Shown here: positions 52,133-62,020 of the stretch, piece after piece
Position numbering within the stretch: the stretch's first letter is position 1
How the letters are laid out: every line of letters starts with the position of its first letter
NCBI GenBank assembly: GCA_947495795.1
Contig: CANMAI010000004.1
Location: forward strand, 248,001 to 312,000
Direction: 5' to 3'
Source of the DNA: an uncultured Paracoccaceae bacterium
Lineage (GTDB): Bacteria; Pseudomonadota; Alphaproteobacteria; Rhodobacterales; Rhodobacteraceae
Length of the DNA: 64,000 nucleotides
Made by a program: the position numbers and the translations under genes
Notes under the pieces: generated by a model
Seen by the model: the letters and a program-made list of their open reading frames with translations, nothing else
Told to the model about the DNA's origin: nothing
Databases searched by the model: none

Positions 52133-53689
52133 ATGCGCAACGTTGTCATCGGTTTCCTCGGAACACAGCTCGATGCGGGCAAGAAACGCCGCTGGCGTCC
52201 ATCCGTTCAGCTTTGCGCCCATCCGGACTTCCCCATCGACCGGCTGGAGCTTCTCTATGATCAGCGCTATTCCCGTCTGGCCCATGGTGTCGCCCAAGGC
52301 ATTGCCAGCGTCTCCCCCGATACCGAAGTGCTGCTCAACCGCATGGATCTCGCTAATCCCTGGGACTTTCAGGAGGTTTACGGCAAGCTTTTCGACTTCG
52401 CGCAGACCTACGGATTCGATGAGGATCGGGAACGCTATCACGTCCACCTCACGACCGGCACGCATGTCGCCCAGATCTGCTGGTTCCTGCTGACCGAGTC
52501 GCGCCATGTGCCCGCGCGCCTTGCCCAGACGGGCCCGCCCCGGGGCGAAGACACGCCCAACGGCACTCTCGACATCATCGATCTCGATCTCAGCCAGTAC
52601 AACGCGCTCCAGCAGCGGTTCGATCTTGTCACCCGCGAATACAACGCCCTTCTGAAAGACGGGATAGAGACGCAGAACCCAACCTTCAACGCCCTGATCG
52701 ACCGGGTGGAGGTGGTGGCCAGCAATTCCGACGCGCCCATCCTCCTGCTGGGTGAGACAGGCACCGGCAAGACGGAGCTTGCGCGCCGGATCTTTGAACT
52801 CAAGCTACAGCGCCGCCGCATCAAGGGCCGCATGGTGCAGGTCAATTGCGCGACGCTCCGGGGCAATACCGTGCTGCCCACGCTCTTCGGCCAGCGCCGC
52901 AGCGCAGGTGCAGGGGCCGAGCGCGCGGGCCTCCTTCGCGAAGCCGATGGCGGGCTCCTCTTTCTGGACGAGATCGACGAGTTGAGCGCGGAGGGCCAGT
53001 CCATCCTCCTCCACGCGATAGAGACGGGCCGCTACTATCCCGCAGGCTCGGATCACGAGATCACCAGCCGCTTCCACGTGATCGCCGGGGCCAATTGCGA
53101 TCTCGGCGCCCGTGTCGCCGAAGGCCGCTTTCGCGCAGACCTTTTCGCCCGTCTCAACCTCTGGTCCTTCACGCTGCCGCCCATGCGACAGCGCCGCGAA
53201 GACATCGCACCCAACATCCAGTTCGAGCTTGAGCGGGTGGAAAAATCCCTCGGCCAACGGACCGGCTTCAACACAGATGCGGCAGAGCGCTACCAGCGGT
53301 TCGCCCGCGACCCGGCCACGCTTTGGCCCGGCAATTTTCGCGATCTGGGCGCCAGCGTGCAGCGCCTCGCCACCCTCGCCCCGCGCGGCCGCATCACCCG
53401 GGCGATGGTGGACGGTGAAATCGAAACACTCCGCACGCAGTGGAAAAGTGCGGAGACCGACGCCGACGCGCAACTGGTGGCAGAGGTCACCGACGCGGAA
53501 CTCGACGCGTTCGACCGCGTGCAACTGGCAGAGGTCATCCGCACCTGCCGCCAAAGCCCCAGTCTCAGCGCCGCGGGCCGCACCCTCTTCGCCGTCTCCC
53601 GCGCACAGAAGGCCAGCCGCAACGACGCCGACAGGCTCCGCAAATATCTCGACAGGTTCGGCCTAGGATGGGACGACGTCAGGTCCTGA
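52133..53689 (+). CDS. rtcR: RtcR-type sigma-54 activator with N-terminal CARF domain
   Basis: A 518-residue regulator. The N-terminus (1-170) has the CARF-like fold of RtcR ([26 protein letters not shown]), thought to sense RNA ends. The AAA+ domain has Walker A GETGTGKT (207-214), LFLDEIDE (276-283), R-finger region and C-terminal helix-turn-helix region ([20 protein letters not shown]). The loop that in sigma-54 activators reads GAFTGA is SAGAGA (257-262), lacking the Phe and Thr that contact sigma-54. It faces rtcB across 265 bases. The regulatory pairing with rtcB is inferred from family knowledge. Confidence 0.93.
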   Translation: MRNVVIGFLGTQLDAGKKRRWRPSVQLCAHPDFPIDRLELLYDQRYSRLAHGVAQGIASVSPDTEVLLNRMDLANPWDFQEVYGKLFDFAQTYGFDEDRERYHVHLTTGTHVAQICWFLLTESRHVPARLAQTGPPRGEDTPNGTLDIIDLDLSQYNALQQRFDLVTREYNALLKDGIETQNPTFNALIDRVEVVASNSDAPILLLGETGTGKTELARRIFELKLQRRRIKGRMVQVNCATLRGNTVLPTLFGQRRSAGAGAERAGLLREADGGLLFLDEIDELSAEGQSILLHAIETGRYYPAGSDHEITSRFHVIAGANCDLGARVAEGRFRADLFARLNLWSFTLPPMRQRREDIAPNIQFELERVEKSLGQRTGFNTDAAERYQRFARDPATLWPGNFRDLGASVQRLATLAPRGRITRAMVDGEIETLRTQWKSAETDADAQLVAEVTDAELDAFDRVQLAEVIRTCRQSPSLSAAGRTLFAVSRAQKASRNDADRLRKYLDRFGLGWDDVRS

Positions 53690-54494
53690 GGCCCAGCACG
53701 TCCTGCATATCGTATTCACCCGGCGGCTTGCCGCGCCCCCAAAGTGCCGCCTTCAATGCCCCCCGCGCGAAGATCATGCGGTCGGTCGCCAGATGCCGCA
53801 GCACAATCCGCTCGCCATCGGCGGCGAAAATCACGTCATGCTCTCCGGCGACGTCACCGCCCCGCAGGGCAGCAAGCCCGATATCCCCGCGCTTTCGCGC
53901 ACCGGTCAGCCCATCGCGCGCCCGATCCGCCACATCCCCCAATGTGACACCCCGCCCCTCGGCGGCGGCTTCGGCCAGCATCAGTGCGGTGCCTGAAGGG
54001 GCGTCCACCTTGTGCCGGTGATGCATCTCCACCACCTCAACGTCGAAATCCGCGTCCAGCGCCGCCGCAATCTGCCGGGTCAGCACGGTCAGCAGGTTCA
54101 CACCAAGGCTCATATTGCCTGCCCGCACGATCACCGCATGCCGCGCCGCCGGGCCGAGGGCCGCGATATCCGCCGCGCTCATCCCCGTTGTGCCAATCAC
54201 ATGCACGGCACGCGCCTGCGCAGCCAAAGCACTATGGGCCAAAGTCGCCGCCGGAGTGGTGAAATCAATCACCGCCTCAGCGCCCGCAAAGACCTCCAGC
54301 GGGTCACCACTTACCATCACGCCCCGCGCGGATCCGCCCGTCACCTCGCCAAGATCACGCCCGATCCAGTCATGCCCCTCCCGCACCGTCACACCGGACA
54401 ATATGCAATCCGCGCTCTCTCCGATCGCCCGCACCAGCATCTGCCCCATCCGGCCCGCCACGCCCAAAACCGCCACCCGCATCGGCTCGCTCAT
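53679..54494 (-). CDS. dapB: 4-hydroxy-tetrahydrodipicolinate reductase
   Basis: A 271-residue DapB with the NAD(P) loop [13 protein letters not shown], the catalytic stretch [19 protein letters not shown] (His and Lys) and [15 protein letters not shown] near the end. It makes tetrahydrodipicolinate for lysine and diaminopimelate synthesis. GAGGAG sits seven bases from the ATG at 54494; an ATG one codon earlier is equally possible. The 3' end overlaps the convergent rtcR gene by 11 bases. Confidence 0.96.
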   Translation of the reverse strand: MSEPMRVAVLGVAGRMGQMLVRAIGESADCILSGVTVREGHDWIGRDLGEVTGGSARGVMVSGDPLEVFAGAEAVIDFTTPAATLAHSALAAQARAVHVIGTTGMSAADIAALGPAARHAVIVRAGNMSLGVNLLTVLTRQIAAALDADFDVEVVEMHHRHKVDAPSGTALMLAEAAAEGRGVTLGDVADRARDGLTGARKRGDIGLAALRGGDVAGEHDVIFAADGERIVLRHLATDRMIFARGALKAALWGRGKPPGEYDMQDVLGLRT

Positions 54495-54620
54495 CACACT
54501 CTCCTCAAATCGTCAAAGATCCATAGCGCGAAGCGAAACCGCTGCCCACCGGGATCTTTGCGGGCAGATCAGCACTCAGACCAGCCAGATAGGGCCTGTG
54601 GGCGCATCCGTGGCGATCTC

Positions 54621-55187
54621 TCAATCCTCGTCTTCCGAAGCGTCATCATCCGAGAAATCCATCTCCGGCAGCGGGAAGTAACGCCGAAACCGTTCCTCGA
54701 AGCTTTCTTCCAGCGCTATCTGCTTGGCATGCGTGGAAAGATCCGTATGGATGAAATCATAAAGCATCACAGCCGCGGCAAGCAGTCTGGTCCGATCAAA
54801 GTCGCACGAAATCTCCAGCATATACACGCCTTCCAGCGTGGCGGAATACCCTTGGCCACCGGCATCCGGCTTGTCCAGGTCCGGATAGCGCCCCCAGAAA
54901 AAGGCAACATCCGGCTCACCTTCTTCTGTCAGCCCATGCCAGATGCGGATCTTCTTCGTTTCGTCTGCGTTCCGGACAAAATAGACTGAGGAATTCTCAT
55001 CCTGCGTCACATCCTGGACGGCCGTATACGTGTCTTCGCTCACATCATGGGCAAGCTGAAAGATCTCATCCCACAGATTGATCAGGCAAAAGAAGGAGTG
55101 ATGACTGGTCACCCAATCATTGAACGGAAAACTCGGGTCCTGACGGTAGCGGTCCAGGATTGCATAGAGCGATTCGTCATACTGCAT
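54621..55187 (-). CDS. Unknown acidic protein, third gene of a three-gene cluster (possible immunity protein)
   Basis: A 188-residue acidic soluble protein with a highly charged tail (DFSDDDASEDED). The start MQYDESLYAILDRYRQDPSF and aromatic-rich centre (SHHSFFCLINLWDEIFQLA) show no known domain. It begins three bases after the stop of the Gly-rich membrane-linked gene, so the two are tightly coupled. The place after a secreted-toxin-like protein suggests an immunity or antidote role; this is only contextual. Confidence 0.7.
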   Translation of the reverse strand: MQYDESLYAILDRYRQDPSFPFNDWVTSHHSFFCLINLWDEIFQLAHDVSEDTYTAVQDVTQDENSSVYFVRNADETKKIRIWHGLTEEGEPDVAFFWGRYPDLDKPDAGGQGYSATLEGVYMLEISCDFDRTRLLAAAVMLYDFIHTDLSTHAKQIALEESFEERFRRYFPLPEMDFSDDDASEDED

Positions 55188-55189
55188 CG

Positions 55190-55801
55190 CTAGGCCATGA
55201 ACGCATTGATTGTGCCCACAACGTTCAGATCGTAACGAAACTGGCTCGAAGCCGCGCGCGAAGTCTGGCTTCGATGCTCACCGGGCGGCAATCCATGAGG
55301 CGGCTTGGTATTGATGAACTGCGCCGTGCGCGCAAAAACGCCCATGCGCTCGATCTCGCGGAACGGACGGCGGCCCAGGTCCTCCTGCAACAGGGCATGG
55401 GTTCCACTCAGCAGAACAATGCCCTCCCGCGTCGTCACGGTACGCCCGCTCACGAAATAGGGCCCAAGCGTCATGGTGGAGCCGGAACTGTTGCCGACCA
55501 ATAGGCCCTGCGCGTGGATGGTGACCTGACACCAGACACAATCTCTGCAATCCCGCACCGCCCGCGCATCGGCCTTCGACTTATCGCCAGCCTGCGTCAG
55601 GATATCCGTAACTTCGTCTTCTTCAGCGGGCGTATCCAGCCAGTCATCCGCAAGGTTGATGGCCGTTCCCACGGCAACACCCGCAACAACAGCGGATCCC
55701 CAGAACAATATCGACCCGAGCGTTATACCGCCTCCAGTCGCGGCGGCTCCACCGCCCCCTCCACCGGCGCCCGCCAGTGCGGGCAAAAACCACCAGGGCA
55801 T
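55190..55801 (-). CDS. Unknown Gly-rich membrane-anchored protein with cysteine cluster (possible toxin)
   Basis: A 203-residue protein. The N-terminus is a Gly/Ala-rich hydrophobic segment (MPWWFLPALAGAGGG, then ITLGSILFWGSAVVAGVAVG), like membrane-inserting or T6SS-effector leaders. The C-terminus has a C-x2-C-x2-C (RDCRDCVWCQV) and a basic region (PPHGLPPGEHRSQTSRAASSQFRYDL). This architecture is like a polymorphic toxin with a nuclease-like or metal-bound end, but the domain is not recognised. Its ATG overlaps the stop of the upstream gene as ATGA. Confidence 0.7.
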   Translation of the reverse strand: MPWWFLPALAGAGGGGGGAAATGGGITLGSILFWGSAVVAGVAVGTAINLADDWLDTPAEEDEVTDILTQAGDKSKADARAVRDCRDCVWCQVTIHAQGLLVGNSSGSTMTLGPYFVSGRTVTTREGIVLLSGTHALLQEDLGRRPFREIERMGVFARTAQFINTKPPHGLPPGEHRSQTSRAASSQFRYDLNVVGTINAFMA

Positions 55802-56160
55802 CAGGCGCCTCCATTCACGGTTTGCTTGGTCATCCTGTAAGCAAGATCAACACGGGTGTTTATGCCCACCCGGTCGTTCTTCAGCCAAATCCAGGGTTCC
55901 GGAGAGCGCATGACCTCCGGTTTGAGGGTCGTATATATCAATGTCATGAATACATAGCTCTTGTAGCTTGAGTTTGGGTAGTCTCGCAAAAACTGATCCG
56001 CCTGATCGTAGCTTCTCTCCAGATCCCCGCGCAAAGCGGCCTCATCCACATCATCCGGCAAAGCCAGCTTTGCCCGTGCGTGATCGACAACCTCTTTCCT
56101 TGCACGCAATTGGCTGGCGTCTGCCAAAGCGGCTCTTTCATGATCTTCAAGTGTCCACAT
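55801..56160 (-). CDS. Unknown protein, first gene of the three-gene cluster
   Basis: A 119-residue soluble protein starting MWTLEDHERAALADASQLRA, with helical charged segments (AKLALPDDVDEAALRGDLERSY) and an aromatic-rich part (SYKSYVFMTLIYTTLK). A GTG at 56187 would add nine residues; the ATG at 56160 is preferred because of the GGGAAA just before it, though GGAGG further upstream supports the other. No family is recognised. It may be a chaperone or adaptor for the protein encoded next. Confidence 0.65.
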   Translation of the reverse strand: MWTLEDHERAALADASQLRARKEVVDHARAKLALPDDVDEAALRGDLERSYDQADQFLRDYPNSSYKSYVFMTLIYTTLKPEVMRSPEPWIWLKNDRVGINTRVDLAYRMTKQTVNGGA

Positions 56161-56445
56161 TTTCCCATTCGCAGGCAGGCTTCTCACGATGAGACGATAG
56201 CCTCCACGTCAATTTCAGCAACCTGAATAAGATCTGATCGTACAAATTTCACGAAGCTACGGGCCGTTCGGCCAAAAAACGAACATCATTCCTCCGATCT
56301 GTTGCCCCAAGGGCCGCAGGTTCAAGTTTGATCAGCAGCGCAACCCACACGGGAAAAAGGCACCGAACCGCGCATCACTTCCGCTCCCAGCCGCTTGGCA
56401 AACCGCAGCAAAGGGAATACATCACCGCGCAAAGGAGCCCCCGAA

Positions 56446-56841
56446 ATGTCCAAACGCGATCATATGCCCAGCCGCGGCCCCAGCCAGCGTCAGCTGCGTG
56501 TGGGAGAGCTGATCCGCCGCACGCTTTCCGAAGTGCTCGCGCGCGGCGATCTTCACGATCCCGATCTCTCGGGTGTTTCCGTCACAGTGGGCGAGGTTCA
56601 GCCCTCGCCGGATCTGCGGCAGGCTCGTGTCAACGTTCTCCCCCTCGGCGGCCAGGAGGTGGAGAAGGTGATCGAAGCGCTCAACCGCAACAAGGGAGAG
56701 CTTCGCCGCGAGATCACCCGCTCCATGACGCTCAAATTCTCGCCGGAGCTCAAATTCGTGGCCGACACGACGTTCGACCAGATGGACGAAACCCGCCGTC
56801 TCCTCGGCGAGGCCCGCGTCCGTCGCGATGTGGAGAACTGA
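56446..56841 (+). CDS. rbfA: Ribosome-binding factor A
   Basis: A 131-residue RbfA with KH-type core ([56 protein letters not shown]). It is needed for 30S maturation and cold adaptation. AAAGGAG precedes the start at 56446. The stop TGA overlaps the ATG of truB by one base, so they form the familiar rbfA-truB pair. Confidence 0.96.
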   Translation: MSKRDHMPSRGPSQRQLRVGELIRRTLSEVLARGDLHDPDLSGVSVTVGEVQPSPDLRQARVNVLPLGGQEVEKVIEALNRNKGELRREITRSMTLKFSPELKFVADTTFDQMDETRRLLGEARVRRDVEN

Positions 56842-57743
56842 TGGCCCGTCGCCGCAAGGGAAACGCCGTTACCGGCTGGCTGGTGGTAGACAAGCCTGCC
56901 GGGCTTACATCCGCTGCTGTTGTAAACAAGGTGCGCTGGGCGTTGGAGGCGCAGAAAGCGGGCCATGCTGGCACGCTCGATCCCGATGCCACAGGCCTTC
57001 TGGTGATTGCCTTGGGCGAAGCCACCAAAGCCCTCTCCGCCCTTACCGAAGCGCTCAAAACCTACGAATTCACGATCAACTGGGGCAGCAGCACCAGCAC
57101 GGATGATGCCAGCGGCATTGTGCTGGATACCTCTCCGATCCGCCCGACAGAGGCGCAAATCTGCGCGGCTCTGCCCGCCTTCACCGGCGACATCCAGCAA
57201 ACCCCACCACAGGTGTCTGCTGTCAAAGTCGATGGCCAGCGCGCCTATGATCTCGCTCGCGAAGGCGAGGTGATGGAGCTGGCCGCGCGCGATCTACATG
57301 TCGCAGATCTCACGCTCCTCAGCTCCAAAGAAGGTCAGGCGACCCTCAGGATGACTTGTGGCAAGGGTGGCTATGTCCGTGCCATCGCCCGCGATCTCGG
57401 CGAGGCCCTCGGCTGCTTCGGCCATGTCCAAACGCTCCGCCGCTCCGAAACCGGCCCCTACACGGAAGCCGATGCAATCACATTCGAGACGATCGAGAAA
57501 GAGGAGCGGACACCAGCGCTCCATGCGCATATCCGCCCCCTAATCTCCGGCCTCGCCACACTGCCGGAATGTGTCTGCACCGAAATGGAGGCGGAGCGCC
57601 TCTCTCATGGCAATCCCTGCCTCGTGAAAACGACCGAAGCCGAAGAAGGCGAAGACGCCTTTGCCAGTATAGGCGGCCAGCCCCGCGCCCTCGGCCTCTA
57701 CCGCGCGGGCATGTTCCACCCCAAACGCGTGTTCAATCTCTGA
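56841..57743 (+). CDS. truB: tRNA pseudouridine(55) synthase
   Basis: A 300-residue TruB with catalytic Asp47 in [15 protein letters not shown], start [40 protein letters not shown] and [13 protein letters not shown]. It converts U55 of tRNA to pseudouridine. The start at 56841 overlaps rbfA. In other bacteria rpsO often follows, but here a 517-base region without gene follows. Confidence 0.96.
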   Translation: MARRRKGNAVTGWLVVDKPAGLTSAAVVNKVRWALEAQKAGHAGTLDPDATGLLVIALGEATKALSALTEALKTYEFTINWGSSTSTDDASGIVLDTSPIRPTEAQICAALPAFTGDIQQTPPQVSAVKVDGQRAYDLAREGEVMELAARDLHVADLTLLSSKEGQATLRMTCGKGGYVRAIARDLGEALGCFGHVQTLRRSETGPYTEADAITFETIEKEERTPALHAHIRPLISGLATLPECVCTEMEAERLSHGNPCLVKTTEAEEGEDAFASIGGQPRALGLYRAGMFHPKRVFNL

Positions 57744-58259
57744 GCAAGCTGAATTTCATCCAATATCTGTTTCGCTAAGTGCAAGCAGGCTCTTCTGAGC
57801 CGTACTTTGCCAGCCAAAAACAAAACACAGAAATGATAGGGGATTGGAGGCCGGGGCACGGCCCCGGCCAGCGTTTCCTTGCCACAACATGCGGCCTGTT
57901 ACTCTCTACAATACGCACTCACTCACTACAGCACACACTCTTCACAACGCACATACTCATCAAGGATCACAGGAACTCGTAACGAAACACACTGGTTACA
58001 ACGCACTCACGACACAACAAACGCATACTAACAAACCAACCGGACCAGTCTTTTACAAGGGGAACACAACGCAACAGGGGTACAAGATACGCAACTTCGA
58101 TACGCCTGTTATCCCGCCGGATTGGTGTGAAATTCCGCTCGGATTGCGATCTGATTGTGTCTTTCAGTTACAATTTTAGCGATTACTCACGTTCAGAGGA
58201 GCAGAGCGGCCCTGCGATCCGTGGCCAAGATCGCAAAGCCAACGCTCCAGCCCTCGGCC
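57744..58259. other. Gene-free region with hairpin and AC-rich tract
   Basis: A 9-bp GC hairpin (GGCCGGGGC/GCCCCGGCC, 57849-57869) lies about 100 bases after truB and may help end its transcript, though no T run follows. From about 57890 to 58070 the + strand is very rich in A and C and poor in G, with repeated CGCACTCAC and ACACAA motifs and thus low predicted structure. I see no coding gene supported here. The tract could be an unstructured small RNA, a Rho-utilisation (rut) site, or a degraded repeat. Confidence 0.5.
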
Positions 58260-58874
58260 TTAAAACTTCGGCGTCACAGTCTTTTGAGAGTTCGTAAACT
58301 CCACAACCGCATCAGAATACTGGCTATCGAACATATGCAGCTCACCCGGTTCAAGCGTCAGCTTCCCACCTACAGACCAACTGCACGAGGCTGTGGGGTT
58401 ATCCGCGGGAAGCGTACACCATTCTGCCCTGAAATGCGCCGGATCATCCACACTGCCCTTCGTGGGCGCACCGTACTTCTCGAATGCCCGCTCCCGCATA
58501 CTCGCAACGTTTTCCGGCGTGCCCGCAATTTCGAGGCGAATCTGGCTCACCAGCACAGGATGCTCCGGGTCATGCGGCACTTTCGGCGTCAGGGAGAGGT
58601 CCATCTCGAATGCATCCGTTTCCACGGAAAGGCCATCAAGCGCCTTGTCGCCTGTCACCACGTTCTCCCGGTACGACTGGCGCGTCCGGATCTGGTCATC
58701 CGTCACACCGTATGTTTCCTTTATCGCAGCCGTGGCCTCTGCCAAGCTCATTCCAAGCATCACGCCGCCAATGTCGAATTTGGAAACATCATGGGCAACG
58801 CTCGTGTTTTCCGCCGCAGCAGGCATAGCAATGATGAATAGGGCTGCGGGAAGGGCAATGAATTTGGAGAGCAT
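58260..58874 (-). CDS. Hypothetical exported protein
   Basis: A 204-residue protein with signal peptide (FIALPAALFIIAMPAAA) then a helical domain with two cysteines (EWCTLPADN, ASCSWSVGG). The GGVMLGMSLAEATAAI and KYGAPTKGSVDDP patterns resemble two-part periplasmic proteins of unknown function (CheD/TPR-free). The start at 58874 follows AAGGAAAA. It is separate from the repeat protein downstream of it on the same strand. Confidence 0.75.
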   Translation of the reverse strand: MLSKFIALPAALFIIAMPAAAENTSVAHDVSKFDIGGVMLGMSLAEATAAIKETYGVTDDQIRTRQSYRENVVTGDKALDGLSVETDAFEMDLSLTPKVPHDPEHPVLVSQIRLEIAGTPENVASMRERAFEKYGAPTKGSVDDPAHFRAEWCTLPADNPTASCSWSVGGKLTLEPGELHMFDSQYSDAVVEFTNSQKTVTPKF

Positions 58875-58955
58875 CGTGCAATTTTCCTTGTTGGTTTCAG
58901 GCGTATCCCAGTCGTTAACACACACGACAACTCTTGAAAATGTAGCAAAACCAGC

Positions 58956-58983
58956 AAAAAAGGGCCCGCCTTGCGGCGAGCCC
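58956..58983 (-). terminator. Intrinsic terminator after the repeat protein gene
   Basis: On the minus strand the pattern GGGCTCGCC-GCAA-GGCGGGCCC is followed by TTTTTT, a standard rho-independent terminator for the gene at 59013. The stem has one mismatch. Confidence 0.85.
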
Positions 58984-59012
58984 GATTTGTCATTAACTTA
59001 GGCCGAAAGGCT

Positions 59013-59489
59013 TCAGTTTTCGATGATCGCTTCAGCGCGGCGGCTTTTGGAAGCGGTCGTCGCATCACTGTTCAACACAGCTTTCAGCTGTGCCAGCTGT
59101 GCGACGGAAAGATCATCGGGGTTGGCAACTTCCACATCAAGCGTCGACAGGCCGGATACAACGTCATCTTTCAGGCTGCTTGTTCCATCAATTTCGGTCG
59201 TAAAGCCCCAGATCGTGCTGCGCTCGGTGGAGATATCAAGAATTTCCTTCGCGCGGCGCGATTTGCTCGCGGTGGTATCTTCGCTCTCGAAAACGGTCTT
59301 AAGCAGCGCAAGTTCGCCAACTGTCAGTGTATCCACTTTTTCGGCGTCGACACCGAGGGTCGTCAGCTGGTTTGTAACCGCTGCCTCCAGCATGCTCAGT
59401 TCTTTGTCCATAGCAACCGAAGCGGGTGCCATTGCTGCTGTTCCAAGAAGAGCGGCAGAGGCGATAAGTGTTTTCGCAGAATTTTTCAT
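59013..59489 (-). CDS. Small exported protein with two tandem repeats
   Basis: A 158-residue protein with a signal peptide (MKNSAKTLIASAALLGTAAM) and two ~60-residue repeats, each ending in a block DxLTVGELALLKTVFESEDTT-type then ASKSRRA (residues near 72-80 and 147-153). The pattern of Leu-rich helix then Ser/Arg is shared exactly in the two halves, pointing to an internal duplication. Strong AAAGGAG upstream. Not recognised. A strong terminator follows, so it is probably monocistronic and well expressed. Confidence 0.78.
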   Translation of the reverse strand: MKNSAKTLIASAALLGTAAMAPASVAMDKELSMLEAAVTNQLTTLGVDAEKVDTLTVGELALLKTVFESEDTTASKSRRAKEILDISTERSTIWGFTTEIDGTSSLKDDVVSGLSTLDVEVANPDDLSVAQLAQLKAVLNSDATTASKSRRAEAIIEN

Positions 59490-59772
59490 AGTAATCTCCT
59501 TTATCTTGCACTACCGCAGGCTGTATTGCTCCGCGGCGGCGTCACAGTAGGAACACCCTCAGGCGGAGATAGTTCCGAACTTTTTTGAAATAAGTTTCGA
59601 ATATCAGGCTCAGACGCTGAAACTCGGCATAGGGCCTAAGGTTGTTTGACGTTTGCCTCGGCAAAAAAGTGTTTAGACTGTTTACAGCGCACACGATCGC
59701 CTCCCTTCTACAGGGCGAGATCACAAAACGGCGCTGCAACCACCATACGAACCACAAGGCAGATGCCCGGCA

Positions 59773-61554
59773 CTACTCCTTCGGCAGCACCCGCAGCCCA
59801 AGATCGCGCAGCTGCGCATTCGTTGCAGGCGCCGGGGCCTGCATCATCAGATCTTCCGCCCGCTGGTTCATGGGGAAGAGGATCACATCCCGCAGATTGT
59901 CCGCATCCGCCAGCAGCATCACCATCCGGTCCACGCCCGGCGCAATCCCGGCATGGGGCGGCGCGCCGAATTTGAAGGCGTTGATCATGCCACCGAAATT
60001 CTCGTCCACGAAGGCCGCGTCATGCCCGACCACCTCGAAGGCCTTGTACATGATCTCCGGCTTGTGGTTCCGCACGGCGCCAGAGGACAGCTCCACCCCG
60101 TTGCACACGATATCGTACTGATAGCCCAGGATCTCCAGCGGGTCGCCGTCCAGCGCTTCCAGCCCGCCCTGCGGCATAGAAAACGGGTTGTGGCTGAAAT
60201 CGAGCGTGCCGGTTTCCTCGTCCTTCTCATACATCGGGAAATCGACAATCCAGCAGAACTTGAATTCGTCCTTCCAATCCTCATTCGGCTGCGTCTCCGC
60301 CCAGATCTCATTCCGCGCCTTGCCCGCCACAGCCTCAAAGCTGGACGGCTTGCCACCGAGGAAGAACGCGGCGTCGCCCACGCCGAGCCCAAGCTGCTGG
60401 CGAATGGCTTCCGTCCGCTCCGGCCCGATGTTTTTGGCGAGGGGGCCAGCGGCCGCCATCGTACCCTCTTCATCCCGCCAGAAAATATACCCCATCCCGG
60501 GCAGCCCTTCCTTCTGGGCGAAACTGTTCATCCGGTCGCAGAACTTGCGGCTGCCCCCGCCCGGTGCCGGAATGGCGCGGATTTCCGTGCCGTCCTGCTC
60601 CAGCAGGTTCGCAAAAATCTTGAAGCCGGAACCCGCGAAATGCTCACTCACGATCTGCATTTCCAGCGGGTTGCGCAGGTCCGGCTTGTCGGAGCCGTAT
60701 TTCAGCATCGCGTCGCGGTAGGCAATCCGGGGGAACTCCGCCGTCACCTTTCGCCCATTGGCAAACTCCTCGAACACACCGCGCATCACAGGCTCGATCA
60801 CCTGAAACACGTCTTCCTGCGTGGCGAAGCTCATCTCCATATCCAGCTGGTAGAACTCACCGGGGGAACGGTCCGCCCGCGGGTCCTCGTCCCGGAAACA
60901 GGGGGCGATCTGGAAATACCGGTCGAACCCGGCCACCATGATCAGCTGCTTGAACTGCTGCGGCGCCTGCGGCAGCGCGTAGAACTTGCCCGGATGCAGC
61001 CGCGACGGCACCAGAAAATCCCGGGCCCCTTCGGGGCTGGAGGCGGTCAGGATCGGCGTCTGATATTCCATAAACCCCTGCTCCACCATCCGGCTGCGCA
61101 AAGAAGAAATAACCTTGGACCGCATCACGATGTTCTGGTGCAATGTCTCGCGCCGCAGGTCGAGGAACCGGTATTTCAGCCGCGTCTCCTCCGGGTATTC
61201 CTGATCACCGAACACCATCAGCGGCAGTTCCTCGGCAGCGCCCAGCACCTCCAGATCGCGGATGAACACTTCCACCTCGCCAGTCGGGATGTTCGGGTTC
61301 ACCAGTTCCGGATCCCGCGCCTTCACCTCGCCATCAATGCGGATCACCCATTCGGACCGCACCTTCTCCACCTCGGCGAAAACCGGGCTGTCGGGGTCGG
61401 CAAGGATCTGCGTCATCCCGTAATGGTCCCGCAAATCGATGAAAAGCAGCCCCCCATGATCCCGCACCCGATGCACCCAACCGGCCAGCCGAATGGTCTG
61501 GCCGACATGGGATTTGTCGAGGTCTGCGCAAGTGTGGCTGCGATACGCGTGCAT
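59773..61554 (-). CDS. aspS: Aspartyl-tRNA synthetase
   Basis: A 593-residue class II synthetase: OB-fold anticodon domain ([21 protein letters not shown]), motif 2-type [16 protein letters not shown], bacterial GAD insertion and the motif 3 [13 protein letters not shown]. It charges tRNA-Asp (and possibly tRNA-Asn if GatCAB is present). Start at 61554 matches the family ([20 protein letters not shown]). Standard length. Confidence 0.97.
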   Translation of the reverse strand: MHAYRSHTCADLDKSHVGQTIRLAGWVHRVRDHGGLLFIDLRDHYGMTQILADPDSPVFAEVEKVRSEWVIRIDGEVKARDPELVNPNIPTGEVEVFIRDLEVLGAAEELPLMVFGDQEYPEETRLKYRFLDLRRETLHQNIVMRSKVISSLRSRMVEQGFMEYQTPILTASSPEGARDFLVPSRLHPGKFYALPQAPQQFKQLIMVAGFDRYFQIAPCFRDEDPRADRSPGEFYQLDMEMSFATQEDVFQVIEPVMRGVFEEFANGRKVTAEFPRIAYRDAMLKYGSDKPDLRNPLEMQIVSEHFAGSGFKIFANLLEQDGTEIRAIPAPGGGSRKFCDRMNSFAQKEGLPGMGYIFWRDEEGTMAAAGPLAKNIGPERTEAIRQQLGLGVGDAAFFLGGKPSSFEAVAGKARNEIWAETQPNEDWKDEFKFCWIVDFPMYEKDEETGTLDFSHNPFSMPQGGLEALDGDPLEILGYQYDIVCNGVELSSGAVRNHKPEIMYKAFEVVGHDAAFVDENFGGMINAFKFGAPPHAGIAPGVDRMVMLLADADNLRDVILFPMNQRAEDLMMQAPAPATNAQLRDLGLRVLPKE

Positions 61555-62020
61555 GTCGGCTCTCCGGGCTCAAGATCAGGTGCCGATACACCGCGCCACA
61601 CCAAGGATGTCAAGGGCAGAGCCACGTGGGACCGGCCCCCATCACGTCGCCCCGTCAAGAACCTAAGAAGACAGATCGGCAGCACGACCACCGCCACATG
61701 AAATGTCGCCACGAACCCGACGGCGCGGGACATCGGGCTCTGGCTATATCCAATCCAAACCATCAGCCGCGCCGCCGGGAACCAGGCGCCGAATGCCGCA
61801 AGAACAGGGGGCCTGTTTCGCGAAAAGCAGTGCAACCGCAAAGAATGCCAATATCAGCGAACCACCTGCTCCGTCGTGTTCCGCAATTGGCGCGCGGCAA
61901 TATCCGGAGGGTTGCCCCCCTCCGGTGTGCTCCCGTCGATGACACCATGACACGCCGCTCCCAAGCCCACTGGCAATCTTGATCCAACCCTGCTTAAACA
62001 TGCCCGCCAGAGCAACAGGG
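61555..62020. pseudogene. Possible remnant of a small membrane protein gene (minus strand)
   Basis: The 466-base gap between aspS and the cyclopropane synthase contains no full gene. On the minus strand, pieces of hydrophobic coding sequence in two frames can be read: LILAFFAVALLFAKQA near 61810-61860 and AVGFVATFHVAVVVLPICLL near 61690-61750, separated by a frame change near 61800. This looks like a decayed small membrane protein. It is a weak call and needs conservation evidence. Confidence 0.3.

Noticed and set aside
56310-56345. tRNA T-arm-like GGTTCAAG sequence
   Set aside because: No acceptor, D or anticodon stem can be drawn around it.
59953-61701. Long + strand open frame of 582 codons
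   Set aside because: It is antisense to aspS. No recognisable domain, and the aspS frame has complete class II synthetase motifs.
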